Below are positions 1 through 8,423 of a DNA stretch of 60,880 nucleotides, piece by piece. The stretch is from a virus. A program made the position numbers and the translations under genes. The stretch spans positions 1-60,880 of IMG/VR virus record IMGVR_UViG_3300004154_000368. One strand, given 5' to 3'. The notes beneath the pieces are model-generated. The model did not search any database and was not told the DNA's origin. It was given only the letters and a program-made list of their open reading frames with translations. Numbering within the stretch: the stretch's first letter is position 1; every line of letters begins with the position of its first letter.

Positions 1-474
1 ATGATTAAACTTAAATTTCCTTTGAGAGATCCAGTTTTAAGAGTCAATCCACAATATAATTACGTCTCATACAATATGGCAGATGCAATATTGTGTGATA
101 ATGATTTATTCAAAAGGAGTGTTGATATGGATGACTTCACATCAGAATATTCTATTGGATACTGGAAACAGTTTAAAGATGAAGATGTTGATTTACCTTG
201 GCCAACAATAAATCCTGAATTGACAGATGAAATTAGAATGGATTATTTACGTTTACTTGATTTAGCTGAAAAAGATAAAGCTACTGCACATGAAAATTAC
301 AGAGGATGGTCTATGTGTCGATTGTGTAGAAAAGCGAATGGGATTGGTGAATTTGAAATGGTGATAGATGGTGTGTTGTATACCTGGCCTGATGGTTATC
401 GACACTATATTGAAGATCATAAATGTGATATTGACTATAAATTTTATGAAGTGTTAAAAAAGAAATTTAGTTGA
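1..474 (+). CDS. Small zinc-motif protein, function unknown
   Basis: The reading frame opens with ATG at the first base of the window, so the true start could lie upstream; 157 aa are visible. The C-terminal third holds a CxxC pair (GWSMCRLCRKANG) followed by WPDGYRHYIEDH, giving a C-x2-C ... H-x5-H arrangement that looks like a small metal-binding domain. Short bacterial and phage proteins of unknown function share this CRxC...NG...WPxGxxHYIxxH pattern, as far as I recall. The N-terminal two thirds show nothing recognisable. The gene converges on the PLD-family gene and ends at the perfect palindrome that follows. Metal binding is inferred from the motif only. Confidence 0.6.
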   Translation: MIKLKFPLRDPVLRVNPQYNYVSYNMADAILCDNDLFKRSVDMDDFTSEYSIGYWKQFKDEDVDLPWPTINPELTDEIRMDYLRLLDLAEKDKATAHENYRGWSMCRLCRKANGIGEFEMVIDGVLYTWPDGYRHYIEDHKCDIDYKFYEVLKKKFS

Positions 475-480
475 TTATCT

Positions 481-510
481 AGCTAGGGTAGCCCATGGGC
501 TACCCTAGCT
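481..510. terminator. 30-nt perfect palindrome, bidirectional terminator candidate
   Basis: AGCTAGGGTAGCCC is followed directly by its exact reverse complement, centred on CCCATGGG. It sits between two convergent genes, 6 nt after one stop and 1 nt after the other. No T-tract follows on either strand. The stem core reappears in the hairpin at 36511-36537. Confidence 0.7.
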
Positions 511-511
511 A

Positions 512-1057
512 TCACTGATATGGGTGTGTATATTTTTTTCTATAGTCCCACCGATCTTTATATTTTTTAGCCACCTCTTCACTATAAATGAATATCACAT
601 TTTCACTATTTCGAGTACGTGCAGCGAATGACATATTGTAACTTCCAGTGAGTACTATTTTTTCATCGAATATCATTACCTTATCGTGGGCTATAACGTA
701 CTTCGTATCTGAATATGTGGGGATACCCGCATGTTGTACTTCATCTGCCTGGGTACGATAGTGATCAGTTTGCCCGCCATCAATAATGAGTTGTACGTTC
801 ACACCACGTTTATGTGCCCGAATAAGTGCATTAGCTATATCTCTATCTGTAAATGAATATACTAATATATAAATGGAAGTGTTGCTTTCATCAATGCGTT
901 TAAGGATTTGTGTTATTACATCATCTTCTGGACTAAAATAAATCCACATTGGTGCAGTGATTATCTCACCATGACTATATACTGGTGATACACACAACAT
1001 CAATAACCACACACATATAATAAAGAGATTGAACAATATTCGTTCCATAAGTTTCAT
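512..1057 (-). CDS. Exported phospholipase D/Nuc-family endonuclease-like protein
   Basis: A 181-aa single-HKD member of the phospholipase D superfamily. The catalytic motif is visible as AHDKVMIFDEKIVLTGSYN (H-x-K-x4-D followed by GSxN), as in the small Nuc-type nucleases that act as dimers. The N-terminus (MKLMERILFNLFIICVWLLM then LCVSPVYSHG) is a basic start plus a hydrophobic stretch, a probable signal peptide. The start at 1057 is chosen because GGAGGAC lies 5 nt upstream; a longer frame to 1117 has no such site and would bury the signal sequence. Export suggests activity in the periplasm or envelope, for example on incoming DNA or lipid, but the substrate is not known. Confidence 0.8.
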   Translation of the reverse strand: MKLMERILFNLFIICVWLLMLCVSPVYSHGEIITAPMWIYFSPEDDVITQILKRIDESNTSIYILVYSFTDRDIANALIRAHKRGVNVQLIIDGGQTDHYRTQADEVQHAGIPTYSDTKYVIAHDKVMIFDEKIVLTGSYNMSFAARTRNSENVIFIYSEEVAKKYKDRWDYRKKYTHPYQ

Positions 1058-1136
1058 TCTGTCCTCCAAATTATATGTTAAAAGAATAACTCCACCCATA
1101 CATATAGTCTTTAACATTTAAAAAGGAGTATCCATC

Positions 1137-1445
1137 ATGAATATGATCATGGTCAAGTTGGTCAATGGGCAGATCTGCATTGGGTCTCATGATGAATTGG
1201 AGAAATGTATCGTAGCTCCAGCTGAAGTCATGGGTACACCTACACAATCAGGCTATGTTTTTGGCATTGTTTTGATGGGCTTTCCCTTTGAACAAGAGAT
1301 CAATCGTGAAGCAAAGATCCCAATGGATAAAGTCATCTATCAATATAAAGAAGTCCCAAAGGGATTGTCTGATCAGTATACAGAAAAACTCACAGGTATC
1401 AAGTTAGCAAATCCGAACCAAATTCTTAGTCTTGTAAAGAAATGA
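1137..1445 (+). CDS. Sm-like (LSm/Hfq-fold) small protein
   Basis: 102 aa with AAAGGAG upstream. The opening MVKLVNGQICIGSHDELEK, the middle GIVLMGFPFEQ and the ending MDKVIYQYKEVPKGLSDQY follow the layout of phage Sm-like proteins. That layout is a KLxxGEExIGxVxE strand pair, a central MPF segment, then V.xVYExxxxLxxxYxxxxxGI. In that family the fold is a small beta barrel that oligomerises and often binds RNA. RNA binding here is inference. It is divergent from the PLD gene and lies just upstream of a GC-rich gene with its own promoter motif. Confidence 0.55.
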   Translation: MNMIMVKLVNGQICIGSHDELEKCIVAPAEVMGTPTQSGYVFGIVLMGFPFEQEINREAKIPMDKVIYQYKEVPKGLSDQYTEKLTGIKLANPNQILSLVKK

Positions 1446-1470
1446 GTTGGGGTGTATTCCATTAAGTTTT

Positions 1471-1490
1471 AAATATATATTACTAATATG
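1471..1490 (+). promoter_or_regulatory. Phage promoter motif (RAATATATATYAYnnnnnTG)
   Basis: The sequence AAATATATATTACTAATATG matches the 20-nt motif shared by eleven sites in the window. Its final TG, possibly the start site, is 60 nt before the GC-rich gene at 1551. Confidence 0.7.
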
Positions 1491-1550
1491 ATCTTGTATT
1501 TGAAATCGTTCTTAACCTTTTCTAACCTTTAACCTAAAGGAGTATTCCGC

Positions 1551-2036
1551 ATGGAATTTACTTGCAATGATCCGATCCGTGGTGACAAGATCGCCCAGCT
1601 CAGTGAGCGACTGGCCCTTGTACTCTACAAGCAGGAAGACGATGCCTATTTCCTCATTTCCGGCATCGTGATCGGCAAGGCTGTCCAGCTTCGCTATGAT
1701 GATGGGCCCGATGGCCATAATCGCATGTCGGTTAGTGTGGAGGATGATTCGATCATCCTCCATCGGTCCTCTGTCGAGTTTGAGGAATGTCGGCCCAATG
1801 TGAAAGGGGATAAGCGTCTGGCCAATATCCCCAAGCTGCTGCAGGGTACCACTGTCTGTGATCTCTTCGATGAGGTCGATCAGGCCGTGGCGGAATATGT
1901 TCCTTTGATCAAAAACTCCGTGTGTTATAACAACAGCCAGGCATATCCTTACCTTCGGCCCATGGGCTTTCGTCCGGATTATTCCCAGCAAATGGGCGGT
2001 GGTGGTTTTCAGCATCGGCCCACCAGGCGCGGATAG
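1551..2036 (+). CDS. GC-rich, probably abundant phage protein of unknown function
   Basis: 161 aa; start supported by AAAGGAG ten nt upstream. Composition is clearly GC-richer than its neighbours, with C/G in most third positions, the signature of the small highly expressed class in this genome. I recognise no domain. The N-terminal two thirds alternate beta-like and acidic segments, and the C-terminus is glycine/arginine rich (MGGGGFQHRPTRRG), suggesting a flexible basic tail. A motif-type promoter precedes it and a strong palindrome follows. A virion or very abundant role is inferred from composition and promoter alone. A long antisense frame over the same bases is taken as a codon-bias shadow. 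Confidence 0.65.
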   Translation: MEFTCNDPIRGDKIAQLSERLALVLYKQEDDAYFLISGIVIGKAVQLRYDDGPDGHNRMSVSVEDDSIILHRSSVEFEECRPNVKGDKRLANIPKLLQGTTVCDLFDEVDQAVAEYVPLIKNSVCYNNSQAYPYLRPMGFRPDYSQQMGGGGFQHRPTRRG

Positions 2037-2059
2037 ACCATCCATTTAGCCTGCATATC

Positions 2060-2090
2060 TGGAGCACACCCCATCATGGGGTGTGCTCCA
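2060..2090. terminator. Near-perfect palindrome between convergent genes
   Basis: TGGAGCACACCCCAT, one C, then the exact reverse complement: 15 nt per arm. It lies between the plus-strand gene ending at 2036 and the SbcC gene ending at 2114. No T-tract. Confidence 0.7.
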
Positions 2091-2113
2091 GTATACGGTA
2101 TCTATCTTCATTT

Positions 2114-4675
2114 TTATACAATATCTACATGTTCATTGACCATACCTGCTAATACTACATCATCAGTCTTTAAAGCAATGGTGTCTACATCTGACATGGA
2201 ATTACTATAAATGGAATTGTGATTAATAATAAACATCTGATTCACCATCTTTCTATCTTGTAGAGATTTGAGTAATTCAAGTAATGCAATCTGATGTGTT
2301 GGATCAAAGCTAGCTCCAATTTCATCTAAGAATAGTGGGTATTGATTGAGCATCTTTTTTTGAAGGAGTATAGCTAAGGTAGTGGCTATAGTGACCATTT
2401 CAGATTGGCCTTTAGATAATCTAGATATATCAGGTACTCTCACATGTTCTACCATGACTTCAAAAGAAAAGTCTATTGGTGTATTGGTATCAATAGGTAC
2501 TAATTTTAGGGGATAACTAAATACCTGTGCAATGAAATAATTGGTGTTGTGTATGATAGTATTGATAAACTCTACTAAGTATCTATGAGGTAATCCATTA
2601 TTTGGAGATAACTCTTTTTCAATACCTTGATATTTGATCTTTTCTTTTTCTATGATAGTGATTTGTTTCATTACTTCTTCTTCATATCTAGCATATAGAG
2701 TATCTTGCTCTTTAATGAGAATATCGATTTGACGGAGATCTTCATCTATCTTGTTTTTTACAGCATTGCAAGACTCTATATATTTTTTATAAAAGATAGT
2801 AGTTTCGTAAGCTATTTGCTTATTAGCTAAACGATAGAACGTCTCTGACTTTACTTTAATATCATTTTTAAGTTCAATATATCTTTCATAAGTAGTATTT
2901 TTTTCTAGGTATTGTTTTCTTTTCTCATAATTGAGATTTAATGAATAAAGTAAGTTCTTATGAAGTTGTTCTTTTTCTAAGATAAGTTTTTCTAAGAACT
3001 CTTTAGAAGTAGCATGAGCTTTGATGTGAGCATCTATTTCAGTCTCTAAGAGATGTTGTTTTTCTAATAGCTGATCTCTGTGTCTAATAAGTTTACTGTT
3101 TTCAAGAATATGATCTAATATCATCAGTAGATCAGTAGGATTTTTGTTGAGATAATGAAGCAATTTATACTTGAGGGTTACACTACTCAGTAGTCCAGTA
3201 CTGTACCATATATTAGAGATATCATAAGCTAATTTAGTATAGGGTTCTCTATCCTTATATAAATCATAAAGTTTACTGTGTACTTTAAGATAATGATCAA
3301 TACTTGTTTGTATGACTTTAAGATCTCTATTGAGAGTGATTTCTTTTTGATCTGCTTGATCTTTCTTATCTAGATACTTTTCTTTTAAACCACAGTTATT
3401 GAAATTACAAACATCTGGTACAAAGAGATTGTATTTATTTTTTTCTTGATTGATCAAATGGAGTTCTTGTTCTATACCACGTTTCTTATCTTGAAGATAT
3501 TTGATATGTGTAATTAAATGATTAAGCTTTTTTTCTACCATCAACAATACTTGATTACTCCAAATATTGACATGACTATATTTGTTATCTAAAAACTCTA
3601 ATTTTGGTTTAAGAGTTTCTATATATTTTAAGAATATAGATTCTTGATCTATAGTCAAGACTATCCCAGTATTCAGATCTATATTTTTATTGAGTTCATT
3701 GATGGTGGACTTGAGAGATATAATTTCACTCTCTATTACTGTAGTGGGTTTCTTATTTTGTTGTTGGATATGTGTATTGTATTCATTGATTTCTTTTGTA
3801 AGTTGTTCCAATTGTTGTTGATATGTTTGTATTTCATTTTCACAAATATGTAAAGCATTATCATTTTCTCTATAGTCTTGAAGATATGTTTCTCTATTAA
3901 TGAAACTGAGTTTAGGAAAATCTATTCTAAGTCTTTTGAGATAGTTCGAAGCATTTTGAATAAAAGTATTATCTGAACTATAAGTTCTATCTATTTCATA
4001 TTCTTGATATATTTGATTGACATGTTCTTGGAGTAAATAGATAGTTTTATCTATGAGATTTTTATCTTTCTCCAATTGTTCTTTATGTTTTTTAGTTTCT
4101 TCTAATACAGTAATATCTAAGAGTCTTGATTCTATTTCTTCTTTACGACGATAAAGATGTGTAAGTGTATTTTTATATTCTTTGATTTGAGATAAACACT
4201 TTTTATGTAAATTTAAGATGAGTGTAAAGTCAGTTGGACTGATAGTTAGAAATAGATTTTTACGTTCAGATTTACCCAATCTACAAAGATCAATTTCCAT
4301 ACGAAGTAATTTATCATCTAAAGATGTGTATCCAAGATATTTTTCAATGAGTTCTTCTTGCACCCCAGTAGTACCGCTGTGATTGAATTCTACATTATTT
4401 AAGACAAAAGAATGTGGTGAAGCTTTATTAGTAAAATCAGATACTAAGATATATTTATCATTTTCATGAGTAATATGAAGTTCTTTATATCCTTCTTTAT
4501 TAAAATCGGATCTACTTGGGGGCAATGGAGATAACATTCTAAATAGTGTAGACTTTCCACTACCATTTGTACCCACTACTACTGTGGTTGGTGATACGAA
4601 ATCTATAGTGAGTTCTTTGATGTTAGAAAATTGAAATGGGATATAGTGTTTTAACACTATTGAGTTTAAATACAT
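2114..4675 (-). CDS. SbcC/Rad50-like (T4 gp46-like) recombination ATPase
   Basis: 853 aa. Walker A is GTNGSGKS at residues 35-42. The ABC signature is LSKGQSE near residue 752, Walker B and D-loop FLDEIGASFD near 780, and the His switch IINHN follows. Between the two ATPase halves lies a very long K/E/L/I/Y-rich coiled coil. Almost exactly at its centre (about residue 422) is the sequence VCNFNNCG, where Rad50/SbcC proteins carry a CxxC zinc hook; here the spacing is C-x4-C. The partner nuclease of the SbcD type is encoded far away at 52987. In T4 the gp46/gp47 complex resects DNA ends for recombination-dependent replication, and this pair probably does the same. Start supported by AAAGGAG. 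Confidence 0.85.
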   Translation of the reverse strand: MYLNSIVLKHYIPFQFSNIKELTIDFVSPTTVVVGTNGSGKSTLFRMLSPLPPSRSDFNKEGYKELHITHENDKYILVSDFTNKASPHSFVLNNVEFNHSGTTGVQEELIEKYLGYTSLDDKLLRMEIDLCRLGKSERKNLFLTISPTDFTLILNLHKKCLSQIKEYKNTLTHLYRRKEEIESRLLDITVLEETKKHKEQLEKDKNLIDKTIYLLQEHVNQIYQEYEIDRTYSSDNTFIQNASNYLKRLRIDFPKLSFINRETYLQDYRENDNALHICENEIQTYQQQLEQLTKEINEYNTHIQQQNKKPTTVIESEIISLKSTINELNKNIDLNTGIVLTIDQESIFLKYIETLKPKLEFLDNKYSHVNIWSNQVLLMVEKKLNHLITHIKYLQDKKRGIEQELHLINQEKNKYNLFVPDVCNFNNCGLKEKYLDKKDQADQKEITLNRDLKVIQTSIDHYLKVHSKLYDLYKDREPYTKLAYDISNIWYSTGLLSSVTLKYKLLHYLNKNPTDLLMILDHILENSKLIRHRDQLLEKQHLLETEIDAHIKAHATSKEFLEKLILEKEQLHKNLLYSLNLNYEKRKQYLEKNTTYERYIELKNDIKVKSETFYRLANKQIAYETTIFYKKYIESCNAVKNKIDEDLRQIDILIKEQDTLYARYEEEVMKQITIIEKEKIKYQGIEKELSPNNGLPHRYLVEFINTIIHNTNYFIAQVFSYPLKLVPIDTNTPIDFSFEVMVEHVRVPDISRLSKGQSEMVTIATTLAILLQKKMLNQYPLFLDEIGASFDPTHQIALLELLKSLQDRKMVNQMFIINHNSIYSNSMSDVDTIALKTDDVVLAGMVNEHVDIV

Positions 4676-4806
4676 CAGGGAACTCCTTTATATTGATCCA
4701 TATTATGGAAAGTTTTAGTATAAATAGACAATGTAACTAGATCCTTTTATGTATGGTTAAGATTGACGATACTATAGTCCTATCTACTTCAAAGGAGCAT
4801 ATCGCT

Positions 4807-5136
4807 ATGCGAGCAGATATAACGACCATCTCTCAGACTATCCGTGCAAAGCTGGACCCGCATTTGGCTGCATTAGCACAGTTAGCACAATCTGAGATTG
4901 AGGCTATGCGATTAGCTGATCTCAGTCGTGAAGAAGTATTGCTTAGATTACAAAATTCCATTATTAAAAATAACAATATGATATTGAAGACTATGGATAT
5001 TTTGATAGATTTAAGACCAGATCTTATTGATGTGATGTCTTTAGTATCTGGATTGGAAGCTGCAGTAGAGAATTATAGTCAACGTATCACTGATATGGAA
5101 CAGCGTATTTCAATATTAGAACAAACTAGTACTTGA
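4807..5136 (+). CDS. Small helical/coiled-coil protein, unknown
   Basis: 109 aa. The start at 4807 has AAAGGAG ten nt upstream; the frame is open from 4753 but that ATG has no ribosome binding site. The protein is almost entirely helical by composition. Its C-terminus (VENYSQRITDMEQRISILEQ) shows a clear heptad pattern, so it likely oligomerises. It is divergent from the SbcC gene and is followed one nt later by a strong hairpin. No family recognised. Confidence 0.6.
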   Translation: MRADITTISQTIRAKLDPHLAALAQLAQSEIEAMRLADLSREEVLLRLQNSIIKNNNMILKTMDILIDLRPDLIDVMSLVSGLEAAVENYSQRITDMEQRISILEQTST

Positions 5137-5170
5137 TAGATAGGGATGGGCAAATGCCCATCCCTATCTA
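5137..5170 (+). terminator. 16-bp hairpin terminator candidate
   Basis: TAGATAGGGATGGGCA, loop AA, then the exact complement; begins at the base after the stop codon at 5136. A short T-rich stretch (ACTTTCTTCT) follows. Confidence 0.7.
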
Positions 5171-5256
5171 CTTTCTTCTGATATATAATTACTTATGATG
5201 ATAATTACATAGGTACTTCACTTACATACATCCTCCAACTTTATTGGAGCTGGCAT

Positions 5257-6072
5257 ATGGTCTCAGATTCTACACTTGATGGTATCGTGCATGATGTGCG
5301 ATATAAATTCTCCAATACTGGAGAAGTCATTTCTACATTAGTACTCAATAGACCTGGTCACAATGTACCATATTTTTGTGAGATCAAATGTCTTCAATCT
5401 GTAAATACACAAATAGCACGTGGTGATCATGTTCGTATCTCTATTTCCACAAATAATACCACTAATGAAATAACTATTCTTAAAAGAAATACTGATACTA
5501 ATTGTTATCCTACATTTATGATTGGATACCCATATTGTCCTTATTGTGGTACTAAGCTTCATTACAATATGTTGTATGGTGAATGTCATACCAAGATTTG
5601 TCCAGCACAGATATCAAATAATATCCAAATCTTTGCTCAAGGTATTGGTTTATTCTTCCATGGTTCAAATAAACTTATATTTAATAATTTACTTACTCGT
5701 GGGGTATTTCGGGATTATATTGACATTTTTAATACTACTATAAATACAATACTTGATCTAGATAATATTGCTATTTCAAATGGAGATATGAATTTATATA
5801 TCAATACTATTAATTCATTTAAAGGTACTATAAATCTTTTTCAGATACTTAATGGATTTAATATTCCATATCTCACTGTACAAGGTATTGATCAGATTAT
5901 TCAAACACACACATATACCACATTACTTAAAGCAATTCCCTTTAATAAATATCTTTATGTAGATGGTAATGCAGATACTTGTTTAAAAGCATTTTTTTCT
6001 AATCCATGTAATACAAACTCTTATGCTAAATTAGCTAGTGTGGCTACAGATGGTGTATTTGTCATGGGGTAA
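5257..6072 (+). CDS. C-terminal half of an NAD-type DNA ligase (OB, zinc finger, HhH), no adenylation domain
   Basis: 271 aa with TTGGAG upstream. Residues 8-75 resemble the LigA OB fold (DGIVHDVRYKFSNTGEVIST ... RGDHVRISIS). Then comes a four-cysteine finger CPYCGTKLHYNMLYGECHTK ICPAQ (about residues 94-118, C-x2-C-x12-C-x4-C). It matches the bacterial ligase finger, including the closing CPAQ. The next segment (GIGLFFHGSNKLIFNNLLTR, then a stretch on depth of the chain) fits the helix-hairpin-helix domain that follows the finger in LigA. The catalytic KxDG adenylation domain is absent, so this is either one part of a split ligase or a DNA-binding relic. Family assignment is from motif order, not a search. 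Confidence 0.55.
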   Translation: MVSDSTLDGIVHDVRYKFSNTGEVISTLVLNRPGHNVPYFCEIKCLQSVNTQIARGDHVRISISTNNTTNEITILKRNTDTNCYPTFMIGYPYCPYCGTKLHYNMLYGECHTKICPAQISNNIQIFAQGIGLFFHGSNKLIFNNLLTRGVFRDYIDIFNTTINTILDLDNIAISNGDMNLYINTINSFKGTINLFQILNGFNIPYLTVQGIDQIIQTHTYTTLLKAIPFNKYLYVDGNADTCLKAFFSNPCNTNSYAKLASVATDGVFVMG

Positions 6073-6090
6073 TAGATCCAAAGGTATTTG

Positions 6091-6110
6091 AAATATATAT
6101 TATTAAAATG
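6091..6110 (+). promoter_or_regulatory. Phage promoter motif
   Basis: AAATATATATTATTAAAATG matches the shared motif. The TG lies 169 nt before the GC-rich gene at 6280, leaving a long AT-rich leader with no gene in it. Confidence 0.65.
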
Positions 6111-6279
6111 GAATTACGATATAATTCCAAATATTTATAATGAATTTAAAATCACAAAATAGAATATAGTGACATTTGAGATTTATAAAAATATATCAAT
6201 ACAAGCCATTCTTTAGGTATTTATACCTACACTGGACTTTGGCTATTCCACCTAACTTTTCATTGGAGGAGCATCCCTC

Positions 6280-6801
6280 ATGTCGAAGGAAAAAGTTGAA
6301 AAGAAAGCCGATGATACACTCATCGTCTCTGCCATGACCTTTCTTATGGACAAAGCTACCTTGGCCGGCGAAAACATCTACACCGTCAAGGGCTCCGACC
6401 TGGAGCGCTTTTACAAGGACAACGGCGTGCCCGTTGAGATCCAGCATCGCACCATGGCGCTCAACGACGCCGTCCTGGCTGCAGCTATCGATTTCAACGG
6501 TGAAAAGCTCAAGGCCCAGATCGAGGCTCTCAAGAAGAGCAATGAAGATCCCGAAGGCGCTGAGAATACCATCAAGCTGAACTACTCCGAAGCCACGACT
6601 GAAGTCAGCATGGTGCCCCATGTGGCTCGCAAGATCCCGACTCATCTGCCCGGCTGCGCCAATCGTGCTGATTCCGGCGATGGCATGTCTCACCACTACG
6701 GTGTCACCCAGGTCCGTATCCGCACCAAGGGCCGGGTCACCCGCCGTGACGAACAGCTCACCGATTGGGCTGATACGATCAAAGAAGCTCTCGGCGTCTA
6801 G
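6280..6801 (+). CDS. GC-rich, probably abundant phage protein, unknown
   Basis: 173 aa, start backed by GGAGGAG. Strong C/G third-position bias sets it apart from adjacent AT-rich genes. The N-terminal half is helical and lysine/glutamate rich; the second half holds HVARKIPTHLPGC and an RIRTKGRVTRRDEQL basic stretch. No family recognised. It forms a pair with the GC-rich gene at 6990; each has its own promoter motif and a hairpin separates them. This suggests independent strong expression. Basic segments could bind nucleic acid, which is speculation. Confidence 0.6.
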   Translation: MSKEKVEKKADDTLIVSAMTFLMDKATLAGENIYTVKGSDLERFYKDNGVPVEIQHRTMALNDAVLAAAIDFNGEKLKAQIEALKKSNEDPEGAENTIKLNYSEATTEVSMVPHVARKIPTHLPGCANRADSGDGMSHHYGVTQVRIRTKGRVTRRDEQLTDWADTIKEALGV

Positions 6802-6829
6802 TATCTCCTTGTCTACCAGCTCTCTTTAT

Positions 6830-6867
6830 CATACAGTGGGTGTGGCCGATGCCACACCCACTGTATG
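6830..6867 (+). terminator. 17-bp hairpin terminator candidate
   Basis: CATACAGTGGGTGTGGC, loop CGAT, exact complement. Lies between two GC-rich genes, upstream of the next promoter motif. Confidence 0.75.
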
Positions 6868-6919
6868 GTATTTATTTAAAGCTTTTTAAGAATACTAGAT
6901 ATGCAGATCATTTCATTAC

Positions 6920-6939
6920 AAATATATATCATAAAAATG
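6920..6939 (+). promoter_or_regulatory. Phage promoter motif
   Basis: AAATATATATCATAAAAATG, the CAT variant of the shared motif; TG is 50 nt before the start codon at 6990. Confidence 0.7.
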
Positions 6940-6989
6940 TATTTAGGAAACTAATCCCAATTAAACCATATAGGTCCAAGGAGGACACC

Positions 6990-8384
6990 ATGTCTACTGC
7001 TACCAACACCGCTATGGCTGATGATACCATCACCCTGTCCAAGTCCTATTTTAAGGATGCCTTTGGTGCTCATGTGGAGTACCTCACGGACATCAGTTTG
7101 GAAAATTTCGCATTCTACAAGGACAACAAGACCCAGTCCTTTAAAGGTCATGTTTGTGTTGTGGATGGGAATCAGTTCCCTGACAACATTGTTGACATTA
7201 CCATGATCAAGGCACGCCTGGTCATCATCCAGAACTGCCAGACAGTCACCATCGGCCGTATCGATGCTGGTGATATTCTGATTGGTTCTTGTGGTCAGGT
7301 GACGGTTGCTGAGATCAAGACGGACACACTCTGCGCACTCACCATGAATCAGCTTGGCATTGGTGAGATTCACTGTGATAAGTTCGTGGGTTTCATCAAC
7401 ATGGGGCTCATTAAGAAAGGTATGATCTCGGATATGGCCATTTGTGCCACCGGACTGCAGTATGACTGCCGTGTTCTGGATCCCCAGATCTACACCCACC
7501 ACTTCACCCTCTTTGGTGAAAACACTTTCAACTCGGAGAAGCTCGAGTTCTTCATGAACACCAAGAGCCTTTCCAAGCTGGATCGTTGGTTGTTCAATCA
7601 CGATCCTGAAGATGCGGAATATTCCATCCGAAATGAAGTCTTGACAGGTTTCGTTTTTGAGTACACCATATGCGGGGATTTCCCTGTGCAGTGGCTCATG
7701 GATCCTGGAAACATCCCGCATTTTACCTCTCTCATGGACAAGTATGATTACTTGACCAAGACCACTGAATCCCAACGCCGTAAGGCCATTGATGCCATCA
7801 AGATCGAAGATGGTGTCTTTGACTTTATCGGAGATATCTGGGGTGGGGTCTGTGAGACAGTCGGCGACATCACGGACACCGTCGGTGATTTCGTCTTTGG
7901 TGCACGTGATACTGGGGAAAAGAAAGACCCCGTGGTGGAGGAAGCTAAGGCCATTCTTGAAGAGGCTTTCTCTGATGAAGAGGAAGAAAAAGTTGAAGAC
8001 CCCGATGCACCCGATACACCCTGGATGGATCCCAACATCATGCATGTGCGTCCTTCTGGGACATACAAGGAACGTGATATCACCGAAGCTGACATCAAGG
8101 AGATGATGGATGCTGGGATTATCCCCCCCACTGCAACAGTCCAACCCCAACCACAAGCATCTACTGTCGATGTGGACATGGATCCGATGACAGCAGATCC
8201 GGCATCGACTCCGACCTTTGTGCCCCACATCATTGGTGGTACTCCGGCTGCGGCACCCATGGTGGGAATGGGTATTACCCCAATCATGGAAGATCCCATG
8301 GCCAATGAGATCATGGGGGATCTTCGTGTCAAGACCAGTGAGGAGTCGACTGCTCCCACCCCCAATGGCAAGAAAAAGAAGTAA
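6990..8384 (+). CDS. GC-rich protein with repeat-like beta region and acidic linker; candidate virion protein
   Basis: 464 aa; ATG at 6990 preceded by AAGGAGG. Residues about 45-140 alternate short hydrophobic beta strands and turns (LVIIQNCQTVTIGRIDAGDI, then LIGSCGQVTVAEIKTD), reminiscent of a beta-helix or stacked-strand fold. A central GDIWGGVCETVGDITDTVGD segment is followed by an acidic stretch (SDEEEEKVEDPDAPDTP) and a low-complexity proline/threonine/methionine C-terminus ending in KKKK. The acidic, disordered tail is typical of proteins that scaffold or coat. Function not recognised; abundance is inferred from codon use and promoter. Three antisense frames over this gene are shadows. 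Confidence 0.6.
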   Translation: MSTATNTAMADDTITLSKSYFKDAFGAHVEYLTDISLENFAFYKDNKTQSFKGHVCVVDGNQFPDNIVDITMIKARLVIIQNCQTVTIGRIDAGDILIGSCGQVTVAEIKTDTLCALTMNQLGIGEIHCDKFVGFINMGLIKKGMISDMAICATGLQYDCRVLDPQIYTHHFTLFGENTFNSEKLEFFMNTKSLSKLDRWLFNHDPEDAEYSIRNEVLTGFVFEYTICGDFPVQWLMDPGNIPHFTSLMDKYDYLTKTTESQRRKAIDAIKIEDGVFDFIGDIWGGVCETVGDITDTVGDFVFGARDTGEKKDPVVEEAKAILEEAFSDEEEEKVEDPDAPDTPWMDPNIMHVRPSGTYKERDITEADIKEMMDAGIIPPTATVQPQPQASTVDVDMDPMTADPASTPTFVPHIIGGTPAAAPMVGMGITPIMEDPMANEIMGDLRVKTSEESTAPTPNGKKKK

Positions 8385-8391
8385 CAGTATA

Positions 8392-8419
8392 GGGGTAGGG
8401 GCCACATGGCCCCTACCCC
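8392..8419. terminator. Hairpin between convergent genes
   Basis: GGGGTAGGGGCCA, loop CA, exact complement (13 bp). It ends 5 nt short of the RuvC-like stop and lies 7 nt beyond the plus-strand stop. Confidence 0.7.
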
Positions 8420-8423
8420 ATGC

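Noticed and set aside
1512-2045. 177-aa minus-strand frame over the gene at 1551
   Set aside because: No ribosome binding site, would run into the neighbour's promoter region; the plus-strand frame has promoter, site and hairpin.
6951-8405. 484-aa minus-strand frame over the GC-rich gene at 6990
   Set aside because: Covers the real gene's signals on the other strand, has no ribosome binding site, and arises from GC-rich codon bias.
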